Under the pieces are notes generated by a model. It was not told where the DNA came from. It did no database searches and worked only from the letters and a program-made list of their open reading frames with translations. Of a stretch of 64,000 nt of DNA, positions 1 through 9,124 are shown piece by piece. The translations under genes were made by a program, and so were the position numbers. Source of the DNA: Mycobacterium asiaticum. Its GTDB lineage: Bacteria; Actinomycetota; Actinomycetes; Mycobacteriales; Mycobacteriaceae. Location: contig NZ_LZMH01000052.1 in the NCBI RefSeq assembly GCF_001673635.1, positions 62,001-126,000 on the forward strand. Reading direction: 5' to 3'. Within the stretch, counting starts at the first letter, position 1, and every line of letters starts with the position of its first letter.

Positions 1-812
1 TAGGGCAAGGCCCGCAACGGCTTTGACAGCGGGCGGAAAAAGTCGTCCCAATGGATGAGGACCACGCGCCGGGCTCCCACCGCCCGTACGGTCTCGTTCC
101 AGTATTCGACGACATAGGAGCGCGGCTGCAGGCCTAGTTGTCCCACGCTGAGATAGACGGCATCGGCACGCATACCGTTGAGCGCCCCGGCGACGTAGCC
201 GGCGCTGCCCTGGACCAGCAGTCGCCGGTCCGACGGGCGATGGTGGATCAGCGTCGACCAGGACTCGCCGCAGCGGTAGGCCGAGGCCTTCACCGGCGGG
301 CGGACCGGAGCGCTGATCACCCCGGGAAAGCGGTCCGGCGGGCAGTGGTGTGACTCGACCAGCGTTACATCGAAGGCGCCCAACGTCATTGGCACCCTCG
401 ATGCCGCCACGACGAGCCGGTCCTCCGGCAACCCGTGTCCACGTCCCACGTTGGCCGCCGACTGCCCGCCGACCAGTGGGGCACCGGTGCGTTCGGCCAC
501 CAAGGCCGAATCCAGCACGTGGTCGATGTGGGTGTGCACGGGAATCACCGCGGCAAGCCGAGAAACCTTGGCCCGGGCCAGGCAACCGTCGACCCGGGCC
601 GCTGACGGGGCCACCCTGCCCGCCGCGACTTGGGCCAGGCCCGGACGGGAAAAATAGCCGTCGGTCAGCAGCGGCGGGGATGATCCGTCGTCGACCAGCA
701 GCGTCGCCACACCCATCCATGTCACCGAAAGCGGTGAATCGTTTTCTGCCGCTGGGACATTGAAGCGATCCGTGTAGCGCGCGAGATCCGGACGACCGAA
801 TTTCAGCCGCAT
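1..812 (-). CDS. MBL-fold metal-dependent hydrolase, Rv3577-like (3' end cut by window edge)
   Basis: The reverse strand reads open from an ATG at 812 to the left edge, giving about 270 residues with no stop. Residues near 120 carry HTHIDH, the HxHxDH metal-binding signature of metallo-beta-lactamase-fold hydrolases. Later histidines (ESHHCP, LIHHRP, LIHWDD) could complete a binuclear metal site. The order of neighbours (lppH, LacI regulator, kstR) and the length match Rv3577 of H37Rv, about 288 aa, so only a short C-terminus is missing. The start overlaps the pxpA stop as TGATG, which implies translational coupling. The substrate is unknown. The pairing with a 5-oxoprolinase subunit does not by itself define one. 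Confidence 0.85.
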   Translation of the reverse strand, partial: MRLKFGRPDLARYTDRFNVPAAENDSPLSVTWMGVATLLVDDGSSPPLLTDGYFSRPGLAQVAAGRVAPSAARVDGCLARAKVSRLAAVIPVHTHIDHVLDSALVAERTGAPLVGGQSAANVGRGHGLPEDRLVVAASRVPMTLGAFDVTLVESHHCPPDRFPGVISAPVRPPVKASAYRCGESWSTLIHHRPSDRRLLVQGSAGYVAGALNGMRADAVYLSVGQLGLQPRSYVVEYWNETVRAVGARRVVLIHWDDFFRPLSKPLRALP

Positions 813-1570
813 CAGCAGAACGCTCCGATCTCGACGCCGGCCGCTTCCAGTCCAGCACGCACCCCGCGGGCGATATCCACGGCGCCTGGCGAATCACCGT
901 GCACACAAACGGATTTGACAGTTATAGGAATCGTCGACCCATCGATCGCGGTGACCTGCCCGTCGGACACCATGCGCGCCACCCGCTGCGCGATCGTCCT
1001 CGGATCGTGCAGCACCGCATCCGGTTCACGACGGGAGACCAAACTTCCGTCAGGCCGGTAGGCGCGGTCGGCGAACGCTTCGGCCACGGTGCGCAGGCCC
1101 AGGCGTTCGGCTTCGTCGAAGAACGCCGAACCGACCATGCCCAGTACCGGCAGCGCGGAATCGACACTGTCGACCGCCTCGGCGACCGCGGCGGCCTGCT
1201 CCCGGTTGGTCACTATCGTGTTGTACAGCGCGCCATGAGGTTTGACGTAGGACACCACCGAACCGGCCGTCTGCGCCAGCGCCTGTAGCGCACCGATCTG
1301 GTAGATGATGTCGGCGAGCAGATCCTCGGCCGCGACGTCGATGAAGCGCCGACCGAAGCCGGCCAGGTCCCGGTAACTGACCTGCGCGCCGATGCGTACG
1401 CCGCGGTCGGCGGCCGACCGGCATACCCGCAACAGCCCGGCCGGGTCTCCGGCATGGAAACCGCACGCCACGTTGGCGCTGGTGACGATCTCGAGCATCG
1501 CGTCGTCGTCGCCGAGCTGCCAGACGCCGAACCCTTCGCCCAGGTCGGCGTTGAGATCGATGCGGTCCAC
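812..1570 (-). CDS. pxpA: 5-oxoprolinase subunit A (LamB/YcsF family)
   Basis: The 252-aa protein opens with [15 protein letters not shown], the diagnostic N-terminus of the LamB/YcsF family, and contains [13 protein letters not shown] and VKPHGALYN, both typical conserved blocks. PxpA works with the PxpB and PxpC subunits in ATP-dependent opening of 5-oxoproline to glutamate in the cytoplasm. Genes for PxpB/PxpC are not visible here, so the complex would need partners elsewhere. The length is normal for the family. The gene overlaps the MBL hydrolase by one base. It is not between Rv3577 and Rv3576 in H37Rv as I remember that locus. Confidence 0.9.
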   Translation of the reverse strand: MDRIDLNADLGEGFGVWQLGDDDAMLEIVTSANVACGFHAGDPAGLLRVCRSAADRGVRIGAQVSYRDLAGFGRRFIDVAAEDLLADIIYQIGALQALAQTAGSVVSYVKPHGALYNTIVTNREQAAAVAEAVDSVDSALPVLGMVGSAFFDEAERLGLRTVAEAFADRAYRPDGSLVSRREPDAVLHDPRTIAQRVARMVSDGQVTAIDGSTIPITVKSVCVHGDSPGAVDIARGVRAGLEAAGVEIGAFC

Positions 1571-1642
1571 CTGGCTAGCTTAGGCCCGCCGACGATGTCC
1601 GCCGCTTGCGGTAGCGGAGGAGGTGGGCGATCCAGGTCCGGC

Positions 1643-2356
1643 CTACAGCTTCGCGATGTTGCCCGCGATCTGGTTGGCGATCTCGACTGCGGCCGAGCCC
1701 ATTTGGTCGTAGGAGCACGCCACGATGTCGATCGCAATGTTGTTGCGCACCGTCAGGGCCCGCTGGCAGGCCCAGCCGTTGCCGGCTTCCTGGGTTTGCG
1801 AGCTGGTCAGAATGCCATTGTCGTCGGTCACGTCGCCCACCGACCAGATGGTGTCGGGCTGAGTCGGGCTGACGTCGTTGAAGCGACGGTTCGAGCAGGC
1901 CTTCCAGCTCTGCACCGAAGACCGGTAAAAGTTGCTGGCGTCTTGGGCATTCGGGAACGCCACCACCGCCTGGATGGCGTAGTGCTTGCGTTTCTTGGAG
2001 TCGTCGACGCTGTCGTCCAGGCGCTGTCCGCGCATGGCGGTCCACCCGGTGCCCGCATAGACCTTGTCCTGCGCGGCACCGTCCACAGCCAGGCAATCCT
2101 TGTCGGACACGTTCTTGCTCCAGTCCCACATCCCCTTGGCGGGAAACCAGACCTTCATCGAGGTGGCGCCCAACGCGCTGTTGATCTGGCTGGAATCCAG
2201 CAACAGCCCCTCCAGAGCGTTGACGGCAACTGGCCTCTGGTTAGCCAGGCCTGCTTTCTCCCCGGCAATCGCGCTGCCGTCAACCAGATCCGTGCAGCCG
2301 GCGGCGAGCAAGCACACGCCGGCCAGCGCGACGAGCGCGACGATTCGCTGGCGCAC
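1643..2356 (-). CDS. lppH: Lipoprotein with PknH-like sensor domain (LppH)
   Basis: The 237-aa protein has a signal peptide ending in the lipobox LLAAGC (Cys21), so it should be anchored to the outer face of the cytoplasmic membrane. The mature part has the layout of the PknH extracellular sensor domain. Four cysteines (in KDCLAV, WKACSN, GWACQR and IVACSY) could form the two disulfides of that fold. Gene order next to the LacI regulator and kstR matches Rv3576 (LppH). No kinase domain is attached, so it may bind a ligand alone or be an accessory protein. It reads in the same direction as the metal ABC transporter genes upstream, but a 50-nt gap separates it from them. Confidence 0.85.
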   Translation of the reverse strand: MRQRIVALVALAGVCLLAAGCTDLVDGSAIAGEKAGLANQRPVAVNALEGLLLDSSQINSALGATSMKVWFPAKGMWDWSKNVSDKDCLAVDGAAQDKVYAGTGWTAMRGQRLDDSVDDSKKRKHYAIQAVVAFPNAQDASNFYRSSVQSWKACSNRRFNDVSPTQPDTIWSVGDVTDDNGILTSSQTQEAGNGWACQRALTVRNNIAIDIVACSYDQMGSAAVEIANQIAGNIAKL

Positions 2357-2408
2357 GTGATTCCCTCCCCACCTTCACGGGCTGCGGTTCCCCAACCGAA
2401 TCTCCAGC

Positions 2409-3269
2409 TTAGTGCCGCGCCACGCGGTATTTCCCCAGCATCCAGCAAAACAGGTAGATGACAAACGAAATGGCGGCCACGAATACCGAGACGGGAACCC
2501 CCGGCGCCAGGGACAGCACGATCCCGCCGACCGCGGCGACCTCAGCGAACAGCACCGACGTCGCTATCGCCAACGCGGGCGCGGTGACCACGCGCGCGGC
2601 CGCGGCCGCCGGAGTGATCAGCAACGACATCACCAGCAGCGCCCCGACGATCTGGACGGCCTGGGCGGCGACCACCCCGACCAACGCTGCGAACACGATC
2701 CCCAGCGCGCGCACCGGGACCCCGCGGGCCGCCGCGACGTCCGGGTCGACCGTCGCAAACAGCAACGGCCGGTAGCAGCAGCCCAGGACGGCGATGACGA
2801 GCACGCATACCGCCGCGAGCATGGCCAAACCCGCGTAGCCGACTCCGACGATCTGACCGGTCAGCAACGCGAAACTGGTGCCGGTACGGCCGGGGTACAG
2901 GTGGATGAACAGCACAGCCAGGCCCAGGCCGAAAGCGAGCACCACCCCGATCGCCGAATCTCGTTCCCGGGCGCGCTGGCCGAGCACCCCGAACAGGGCG
3001 GCCGCCAGCGCGCTGCCCACCAGAGCGCCCACCCCGACGTCGAACCCGGCCAGCAAAGCGAATGCCGCTCCGGTCAAAGATAATTCGCTAGACCCGTGCA
3101 CAGCGAACGACATCTGGCGCAGCACGATGAACGGCCCGATCAACCCGGCCACCAGACCCAACAATGCCGCGGCGATCAGCGCCTGCTGCACGAAATCATG
3201 CCGGAGCAGATGCGCGGTCAGATCGACCGCGAACAGATGGTCCAACATCTCGGTGAGGCGTTCGTTCAC
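2409..3269 (-). CDS. Metal ABC transporter permease, ABC-3 family (ZnuB-like)
   Basis: The 286-aa integral membrane protein has about eight hydrophobic segments and the conserved FIVLRQMSFAVHGSSE block of ABC-3 family zinc/manganese permeases. It would form the membrane channel with the ATPase encoded just upstream and take metal from the lipoprotein binding component. The GTG start at 3269 overlaps the ATPase stop by 4 bp, the usual coupling in this transporter class. The alternative metal is Mn rather than Zn; the permease alone does not tell. Confidence 0.88.
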   Translation of the reverse strand: MNERLTEMLDHLFAVDLTAHLLRHDFVQQALIAAALLGLVAGLIGPFIVLRQMSFAVHGSSELSLTGAAFALLAGFDVGVGALVGSALAAALFGVLGQRARERDSAIGVVLAFGLGLAVLFIHLYPGRTGTSFALLTGQIVGVGYAGLAMLAAVCVLVIAVLGCCYRPLLFATVDPDVAAARGVPVRALGIVFAALVGVVAAQAVQIVGALLVMSLLITPAAAAARVVTAPALAIATSVLFAEVAAVGGIVLSLAPGVPVSVFVAAISFVIYLFCWMLGKYRVARH

Positions 3270-4033
3270 AGGTGCCGCCCGTCCGGAACGCCAACCACGA
3301 AGTACTGGTCCTTGACCCTGACGACTTCGACGTCGGCCCGATACAGTTCCGACAGCGTCCGGGCGGTCATCACCGACTCGACGGTGCCGACCCGGAACCG
3401 TCCGTCCACCAGGTACAGCACCCGGTCCACATACGGCAGGATCGGATTCACCTCGTGGGTGACGACGATGACCGCTGTGCCGGCATCGCGGCGGCGCCGG
3501 TCGATCAGCGCCGCGATGAGCCTCGCGTTGGCCGGGTCAAGCGCCAGCAGCGGCTCATCGCACAGCATGACGGCTGGGTCGCTGGCCAGCGCCTGCGCTA
3601 TCCGTACCCGCTGTAGTTCACCGCCGGACATCAGCCCGACCCGCACATCGGCCAACCGTTCGCCGCTGACCTGCTGCAGTGCCCGCTGCACGGCCGCCCG
3701 CCGCCGCGCCCGGTCGCTGCGCCGCAGCGCCAACACACCCCAGCGGTGGCCGTCGACGCCCATGCCGACCAGGTCGCGTCCGCGCAGTAGCACCTCCCGA
3801 TCCAACGGATGATGCTGCGGCACATAGCCAACCGGCCCCTGCACCGTCGCGGTCCCGGCGCTCAACGGTAGTTGCCCGAGCAGCACCTTGAGCAGCGACG
3901 TCTTGCCGCTGCCGTTGGGACCCAGTACCGCGATGAATTCGCCGGCAGAGACGTTCAATTCGAGATTGTCCCAGAGCACGCGGTCACCGAAGGCCAGTCG
4001 CGCGCCGGCCAGCGCGACCGCTTCAGCGCCCAC
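3266..4033 (-). CDS. Metal ABC transporter ATP-binding protein (ZnuC-like)
   Basis: The 255-aa ABC ATPase has Walker A GPNGSGKT, a Q-loop region near YVPQHH, the signature LMSGGELQRVRIA, Walker B MLCDEPLLALDP and a switch histidine in VVTHEVN. It powers import through the ABC-3 permease. The GTG start at 4033 lies 6 nt past the stop of the substrate-binding gene. The LALDP after Walker B replaces the more common SALD/AGVD, which is a minor variation. Confidence 0.9.
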   Translation of the reverse strand: MGAEAVALAGARLAFGDRVLWDNLELNVSAGEFIAVLGPNGSGKTSLLKVLLGQLPLSAGTATVQGPVGYVPQHHPLDREVLLRGRDLVGMGVDGHRWGVLALRRSDRARRRAAVQRALQQVSGERLADVRVGLMSGGELQRVRIAQALASDPAVMLCDEPLLALDPANARLIAALIDRRRRDAGTAVIVVTHEVNPILPYVDRVLYLVDGRFRVGTVESVMTARTLSELYRADVEVVRVKDQYFVVGVPDGRHL

Positions 4034-4039
4034 GGATCC

Positions 4040-4942
4040 TCAGCTGTCCGACTTCAGCGCGTCCGTCAACTGGCTGACGGTATTGCGCTGCCAGGTCAGG
4101 TAATCGGAACCGCTGGGTAGGTTCTCGGACACTTCGGCCACCGGAACCCCGGCTCGGCGGGCGGCGGCCTGAAGGTCGGCGATGGCGGGGGTGCTGGTCT
4201 GCGGGTTGATCAACAGCGCCGCGACGTCGCGATTGTTGATCAGGTCCAGGACGGACGCCATGTCGGCGGGGGCGGGGTCGTCGTCGTTCTCATTGGCTTC
4301 GGCGAAGGCCGGCGGAGTGCGGTTGATCAGTCCCGATGCAGTCAGCAGGTAGTGCACCACCGGTTCGGTCGCGATGACGCCGGTGGCTGGGTGCGCGGCC
4401 GCGATGGCGTGCTCGGACTTGACGATCGCATCGGCGCCGCGGCCGAATTCGATTGCGTTGGCCCGATAATCCATCGAGTTGGACGGGTCGATCACCGCGA
4501 GGCGCTCGGCGATGGCCGCGGCCACCGCCTTGGCGACTGTCAGGTTGTAAAAGACGTGCTCGTCGGGAGCGTCGTTCACGGTTCCCAGATAGGCAAAAGC
4601 ATCGACCGCCTGAATGCCGCGATGTACGGTCAGCACCCGTTCCACCCACGGGTCATAGCCGCCGCCGTTGTAGACCACCAGATCCGCGTCAGCCAGCGCG
4701 GCCGCGTCGGCGGCGGTGGCCTGATACGAGTGGGGGTCGGCGTTGGCGCCGTTGAGGATGGACTTGACGGCGATGTGGTTACCGGCGACCGCCCGTGCCA
4801 CGCTGCCCCACACCTCTGTGGAGGCCACGACCGCAACGGCTCCCGGGTGAGCCGGACCGGTGGATGCGCAACCCGACAGCGCGGTCGAGCCGAGCAGGCC
4901 CACCGCGACGGCACGCAGCCACGTCCGCCAGCATTTCCGCAC
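4040..4942 (-). CDS. Metal ABC transporter substrate-binding lipoprotein (ZnuA-like)
   Basis: The chosen start is the GTG at 4942, which has GGAAGGA about six bases upstream and gives 300 aa. An open frame continues to 5065 but would run into the regulatory palindrome and the divergent gene. The signal peptide ends in the lipobox ALSGC. Candidate metal-ligand histidines occur in NADPHSYQ, DEHVFYN and PVVHYLL, as in cluster A-I zinc/manganese binding proteins. An acidic loop (NENDDDPAP) could be a metal-sensing or delivery loop. It heads the binding protein-ATPase-permease operon. A palindrome at 4984-5004 suggests metal-responsive control. Confidence 0.87.
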   Translation of the reverse strand: MRKCWRTWLRAVAVGLLGSTALSGCASTGPAHPGAVAVVASTEVWGSVARAVAGNHIAVKSILNGANADPHSYQATAADAAALADADLVVYNGGGYDPWVERVLTVHRGIQAVDAFAYLGTVNDAPDEHVFYNLTVAKAVAAAIAERLAVIDPSNSMDYRANAIEFGRGADAIVKSEHAIAAAHPATGVIATEPVVHYLLTASGLINRTPPAFAEANENDDDPAPADMASVLDLINNRDVAALLINPQTSTPAIADLQAAARRAGVPVAEVSENLPSGSDYLTWQRNTVSQLTDALKSDS

Positions 4943-4983
4943 GTCGATTCCTTCCACCCGGCCGAGAGGCCGACGCACCATAC

Positions 4984-5004
4984 TAATGAAAACCGTTTCC
5001 ATTA
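4984..5004. promoter_or_regulatory. 21-bp palindrome in the znuA-like/LacI divergent region (Zur-box-like)
   Basis: The core ATGAAAACCGTTTCCAT, extended by TA at each end, is symmetric except for one base pair and the centre base. The 7-1-7 layout (TGAAAAC, C, GTTTCCA) resembles actinobacterial Zur boxes (TGAAAATCATTTTCA). It lies 42 nt upstream of the metal-binding lipoprotein start and 49 nt upstream of the LacI-family gene, so it could control either. An operator for the LacI-family protein itself is the alternative reading. Confidence 0.6.
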
Positions 5005-5052
5005 GAAAGTCGGGTGCAGGCCTACCGCCGCATCCGTTGTAGCCTCCCGAGC

Positions 5053-6132
5053 ATGAGTCCCACACCGCGCAGGCGGGCGACTCTGGCGTCGTTGGCGGCC
5101 GAACTCAAGGTGTCCCGCACCACGATCTCCAACGCCTTCAACAGACCGGATCAGCTCTCGCCCCAACTCCGGGAGCGGGTGCTCGCCACCGCCAAGCGCC
5201 TAGGTTACGCGGGACCGGACCCGGTCGCGCGATCACTGCGCACCCGCAAGGCCGGTGCCGTCGGCCTGGTGATGACCGAGGCGCTGACGTACTCGTTCAG
5301 CGACCCGGCGGCACGGGATTTCGTTGCGGGAGTAGCGCAGTCGTGCGAGGAGCTCGGACAGGGGCTGCTGCTGGTGGCGGTGGGACCCAGCCGCAGCATC
5401 GAGGACGGCACCGCGGCCGTGCTGGGGGCCGGGGTGGATGGTTTCGTGGTCTATTCGGTCCGCGACGACGACCCGTACCTGCAGGCCGTGTTGCAACGTC
5501 GCCTGCCCGTGGTGGTGGTCGACCAACCGGTCGGCCTGTCGGGGGTGTCGCGGGTCGGCATCGACGACCGCGCCGCCATGCGCGAGCTCGCGGAGTATGT
5601 GCTGGGCCTGGGGCATCGTGAGATCGGTTTGCTGACAATGCGACTCGGCGACGACCGGCGCATGGGCCTGGTGGACGCCGAACGGCTGCGGTCGCTGACC
5701 TTCGACGTGCAGCGGGAACGCATCATCGGCATCTGGGAGGCAATGACGGCGGCCGGTGTCGACCCGGATTCGCTGACGGTGGTGGAGAGCGACGAGCACC
5801 TGCCGACCTCGGGCGGTGATGCCGCGAAGCTGGCGCTGGAAGCCAATCCGCGCATCACCGCACTGATGTGCACCGCGGACATCCTGGCCCTGTCGGCGAT
5901 GGATTACCTTCGCGCACACGGGATTTACGTGCCTGGTCAGATGACGGTCACCGGGTTCGACGGTGTCGACGATGCCATCAGCCGTGGGCTGACCACGGTC
6001 GCACAGCCGAGCTTGCAGAAGGGCCGGCGCGCCGGTGAATTGGTGCTCAAGCCGCCGCGGTCCGGGCTGCCGGTGGTCGAACTGCTCGCCACCGAGCTGA
6101 TCAGGGGCCGCACTTGCGGGCCGCCCGCGTGA
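5053..6132 (+). CDS. LacI-family transcriptional regulator, Rv3575c-like
   Basis: The 359-aa protein starts at the ATG at 5053 (MSPTPRRRATLASLAAE). Residues 10-35 form the LacI helix-turn-helix with VSRTTISNAFNRPD and a hinge at VARSLRTRKAGAVG. The rest is a periplasmic-binding-protein-like effector domain, with VVVDQPVG and FDGVDDA blocks typical of the family. Gene order next to kstR matches Rv3575c. It ends 3 nt from the convergent kstR stop. The effector is unknown. In this genome its divergent neighbour is a metal transporter, which is unlikely to be its ancestral target because H37Rv lacks that transporter here. Confidence 0.87.
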   Translation: MSPTPRRRATLASLAAELKVSRTTISNAFNRPDQLSPQLRERVLATAKRLGYAGPDPVARSLRTRKAGAVGLVMTEALTYSFSDPAARDFVAGVAQSCEELGQGLLLVAVGPSRSIEDGTAAVLGAGVDGFVVYSVRDDDPYLQAVLQRRLPVVVVDQPVGLSGVSRVGIDDRAAMRELAEYVLGLGHREIGLLTMRLGDDRRMGLVDAERLRSLTFDVQRERIIGIWEAMTAAGVDPDSLTVVESDEHLPTSGGDAAKLALEANPRITALMCTADILALSAMDYLRAHGIYVPGQMTVTGFDGVDDAISRGLTTVAQPSLQKGRRAGELVLKPPRSGLPVVELLATELIRGRTCGPPA

Positions 6133-6135
6133 CGG

Positions 6136-6735
6136 TCAGCTCGCGGACTGATCGCCGATCAGCAACCGCACGGCCAGATCCAGTCGCTTGCTGACGTCGG
6201 TGGCCGAGGCACGGCGGGTGAGCCAGGCCAGCAGGTTGGAAAGCCACACATCCGAGATGACCCGGGCGATGTGGTACTGGTCCTCGGTCGGTTCGCCGTC
6301 GCTCATCGCCCGCGCGAACATGCTGTCGATCAGCTTCTCAACCTGATCGACCTCGGCGGCCGCGGATGCGTCGGCGAACACGTAGGCGCGCGTCATGGCC
6401 TCGGTCAGCAGCGGATTGCGCTGCATCGCCCGGTTGAGCTTGCCGACCATGAAGTTCAACCGCTGGAACGGAGTGCCGCCGGCTACGGCCGACCGGTCGG
6501 TCTTGGCGTCGATGCGGCTGAACTCCCGCCCCAGCGCCGACACGAGCAGGTGCACCTTGGACGGGAAGTACCGGTACAGCGTGCCGACGGCCACGTCGGC
6601 GCGGTCGGCCACGGCGCGCATCTGCACGGCCTCGTAGCCACCCTTGGACGCGATTGCCATGGTGGCGTCCAGGATTCGCTTGCGGCGTTCGCGTTGCGCC
6701 TCCGAGCCGAGTTCGGACTCAGCCAGTACCGCCAT
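6136..6735 (-). CDS. kstR: TetR-family repressor KstR of cholesterol catabolism
   Basis: KstR represses genes for sterol uptake, side-chain oxidation and A/B-ring degradation, and is released by CoA thioesters of cholesterol metabolites. The 199-aa form starting MAVLAESELGSEAQRERRK is chosen because it equals the H37Rv length and sequence as remembered. An in-frame ATG at 6804 would add 23 residues. The N-terminal HTH (MRAVADRADVAVGTLYRYF) is followed by the alpha-helical ligand domain. A KstR box lies 175 nt upstream in the divergent region with fadE34, which fits autoregulation. Confidence 0.96.
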   Translation of the reverse strand: MAVLAESELGSEAQRERRKRILDATMAIASKGGYEAVQMRAVADRADVAVGTLYRYFPSKVHLLVSALGREFSRIDAKTDRSAVAGGTPFQRLNFMVGKLNRAMQRNPLLTEAMTRAYVFADASAAAEVDQVEKLIDSMFARAMSDGEPTEDQYHIARVISDVWLSNLLAWLTRRASATDVSKRLDLAVRLLIGDQSAS

Positions 6736-6909
6736 GTTCAGAACCTCACCGGGCCGGCGGCCGGGAGCAGTGTGCCGAGTCTGGTCCGCGGACGACATGC
6801 CCACGAACGATACGCATTCTCAGCGTGCATCTCCCACCTCCCCGCAGCCGGGACAACGACGTGTACTGGCCGAATAACCGCCGACTTGACGGTTGATCGC
6901 TTCCACTAT

Positions 6910-6923
6910 TAGAACACGTTCTA
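6910..6923. promoter_or_regulatory. KstR operator (kstR/fadE34)
   Basis: TAGAACACGTTCTA matches the KstR consensus TnnAACnnGTTnnA at every fixed position, with six-base inverted arms. It sits between divergent kstR and fadE34, so one site can serve both. Confidence 0.92.
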
Positions 6924-6987
6924 GTGTGGAGGAAAGATTCCCGGACCCATCTCGGCCATGTGGCCACGCCGACGCGGAGGACTACTG

Positions 6988-9105
6988 GTGGTAGCGACCG
7001 TCACCGATGAACAGTTCGCGGCGCGCGAACTGGTGCGCGACTGGGCCCGCGGCGCGGCCTCGGGCTCGTCCGCGACGGTGGCGGTGCGCGCCGTCGAGCA
7101 GGGTGACGCCGACGCCTGGCGTCCGGTGTTTTCCGGGCTGGCCGACCTGGGCCTGTTCGGGGTGGCCGTCGCCGAGGACGCCGGCGGCGCCGGTGGCAGC
7201 ATCGAGGACCTGTGCGCGATGGTCGAGGAGGCGGCCAAGGCGCTGGTGCCGGGACCGGTGGCGACGACCGCGCTGGCCACTTTGCTGGTCACCGACCCCG
7301 AGTTGCTGGGTGCGCTGGCATCCGGGGAACGGTTCGCCGGCCTCGCGCTCGAGGCCGACGTGCGATTCGACGGTCAGGTGGCCTCCGGCACCGTGGCGTG
7401 GGTGCTCGGCGCCGCCGCCGGCGGTGTTTTGCTGGTGCCCGCCGAAGAGAACTGGCTGCTCGTCGACACTTCGGCCGAGGGTGTCGAGTTGGAGCCGCTG
7501 CAGGCCGCGGACTTCTCCCGGCCGCTGGCGCGGGTGGCGCTGACGTCGGTGCCGGCCACCGTTGTGGAGGTATCGGATCAGCGGGTGCGCGATCTGGCGG
7601 CGACCCTGCTGGCCGCCGAGGCCGCCGGCATCACCCGGTATTCGCTGGAGACGGCGGTGGCCTACGCCAAGGTGCGCGAGCAGTTCGGCAAGCCGATCGG
7701 AAGTTTCCAGGCCATCAAGCACCTCTGCGCGGAGATGCTGTGCCGCGCCGAGCAGGCCGAAGTGGCCGCTGCCGATGGGGCGCGCGCCGCATCGGATCCC
7801 GACCCGCAGCAGTTCGCCATCGCCGCCGCACTGGCCGCGAGCGTCGGTATCACCGCCGCGAAAGCCAACGCCAAGGACTGCATCCAGGTGCTCGGCGGGA
7901 TCGGTTGCACCTGGGAACACGACGCGCACCTGTATCTCCGCCGGGCCCACAGCATCGGCCGTTTCCTGGGCGGCTCAGAGCGCTGGCTGCGCCGGGTCGC
8001 CGCGCTGACCCAGCAGGGTGTCCGCCGCCAGTTGGGCATCGACCTGTCCGACGTCGAGGGATCCCGACCCGAGATCGCCGCCGCGGTCGCGAAGGTCGCC
8101 GAACTTCCGCAGGAAAAGCGGCAAGTGGCGCTGGCCGAAGCCGGCCTGTTGGCGCCGCACTGGCCGGCCCCCTATGGGCGCGCCGCGCTGCCGGCCGAGC
8201 AGCTGCTGATCGACCAGGAGATGGCGGCCGCCGGGGTGGTGCGGCCGGATCTGGTGATCGGCTGGTGGGCGGCGCCCACTCTGCTCGAACACGGCACACC
8301 CGAACAGATCGAGCGCTTCGTGCCGGCCACCCTGCGCGGCGATTTCCTTTGGTGCCAACTGTTTTCCGAGCCGGGAGCCGGTTCGGACCTGGCGTCGTTG
8401 CGCACCAAAGCCGTGCGCGGTGACGGCGGCTGGCTGCTCACCGGACAGAAGGTCTGGACGTCGGCGGCCCACAAGGCGGCCTGGGGCGTGTGCCTGGCCA
8501 GGACCGACCCCGACGCGCCCAAGCACAAGGGCATCACGTACTTCCTGATCGACATGAAGTCGCCGGGCATCGAGATCCGGCCGCTGCGCGAGATCACGGG
8601 TGACTCGCTGTTCAACGAGGTGTTCCTGGACAACGTCTTTGCACCTGACGACATGGTCGTCGGCGCGGTCAACGACGGGTGGCGGCTGGCCCGCACCACC
8701 CTGGCCAACGAACGCATCGCGATGGCCACCGGCACCGCGCTGGGCAACCCGATGGAAGAGCTACTCAAGGTCCTCGCCGAGATCGACCTCGACGCCGCCC
8801 AACAGGATCGGCTGGCCGGGCTCATCCTGCTCACCCAGGCCGGCGCGCTGCTCGACCAGCGCATCGCGCAGCTCGCCGTGGGCGGCCGTGACCCGGGGGC
8901 GCAATCCAGCGTCCGCAAGCTGATCGGCGTGCGCTACCGGCAGGCGCTCGCCGAATACATGATGGACGTCTCCGAAGGGGGCGGTCTGGTGCACAACTGC
9001 GCCGTGTACGACTTCCTCAACACGCGGTGCCTGACCATCGCCGGCGGGACGGAGCAGATTTTGCTGACGGTCGCCGCCGAACGGCTGCTGGGCCTGCCGC
9101 GCTAG
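6988..9105 (+). CDS. fadE34: Fused-domain acyl-CoA dehydrogenase FadE34 (ChsE3)
   Basis: FadE34 dehydrogenates the five-carbon side-chain CoA thioester of cholesterol (3-oxo-chol-24-oyl-CoA) as part of side-chain beta-oxidation. The chosen GTG start at 6988 has GGAGG seven bases upstream. An ATG at 6958 has no such site. The 705-aa product contains two acyl-CoA dehydrogenase units in tandem: residues 1 to about 345 (KVREQFGKPIGSFQAIKH, QVLGGIGCTWEHD) and about 350 to the end (FSEPGAGSDLASLRTKA, GQKVWTS, AGGTEQILL). This single-chain fusion replaces the usual alpha2beta2 assembly of mycobacterial sterol dehydrogenases. A KstR box lies upstream. Confidence 0.95.
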   Translation: MVATVTDEQFAARELVRDWARGAASGSSATVAVRAVEQGDADAWRPVFSGLADLGLFGVAVAEDAGGAGGSIEDLCAMVEEAAKALVPGPVATTALATLLVTDPELLGALASGERFAGLALEADVRFDGQVASGTVAWVLGAAAGGVLLVPAEENWLLVDTSAEGVELEPLQAADFSRPLARVALTSVPATVVEVSDQRVRDLAATLLAAEAAGITRYSLETAVAYAKVREQFGKPIGSFQAIKHLCAEMLCRAEQAEVAAADGARAASDPDPQQFAIAAALAASVGITAAKANAKDCIQVLGGIGCTWEHDAHLYLRRAHSIGRFLGGSERWLRRVAALTQQGVRRQLGIDLSDVEGSRPEIAAAVAKVAELPQEKRQVALAEAGLLAPHWPAPYGRAALPAEQLLIDQEMAAAGVVRPDLVIGWWAAPTLLEHGTPEQIERFVPATLRGDFLWCQLFSEPGAGSDLASLRTKAVRGDGGWLLTGQKVWTSAAHKAAWGVCLARTDPDAPKHKGITYFLIDMKSPGIEIRPLREITGDSLFNEVFLDNVFAPDDMVVGAVNDGWRLARTTLANERIAMATGTALGNPMEELLKVLAEIDLDAAQQDRLAGLILLTQAGALLDQRIAQLAVGGRDPGAQSSVRKLIGVRYRQALAEYMMDVSEGGGLVHNCAVYDFLNTRCLTIAGGTEQILLTVAAERLLGLPR

Positions 9106-9124
9106 GTTCTGCGACCCGGTTTCG

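Noticed and set aside
138..763. Plus-strand open frames at the left end
   Set aside because: They are antisense to the MBL hydrolase frame, which has the HxHxDH motif and continuous coding bias to the edge.
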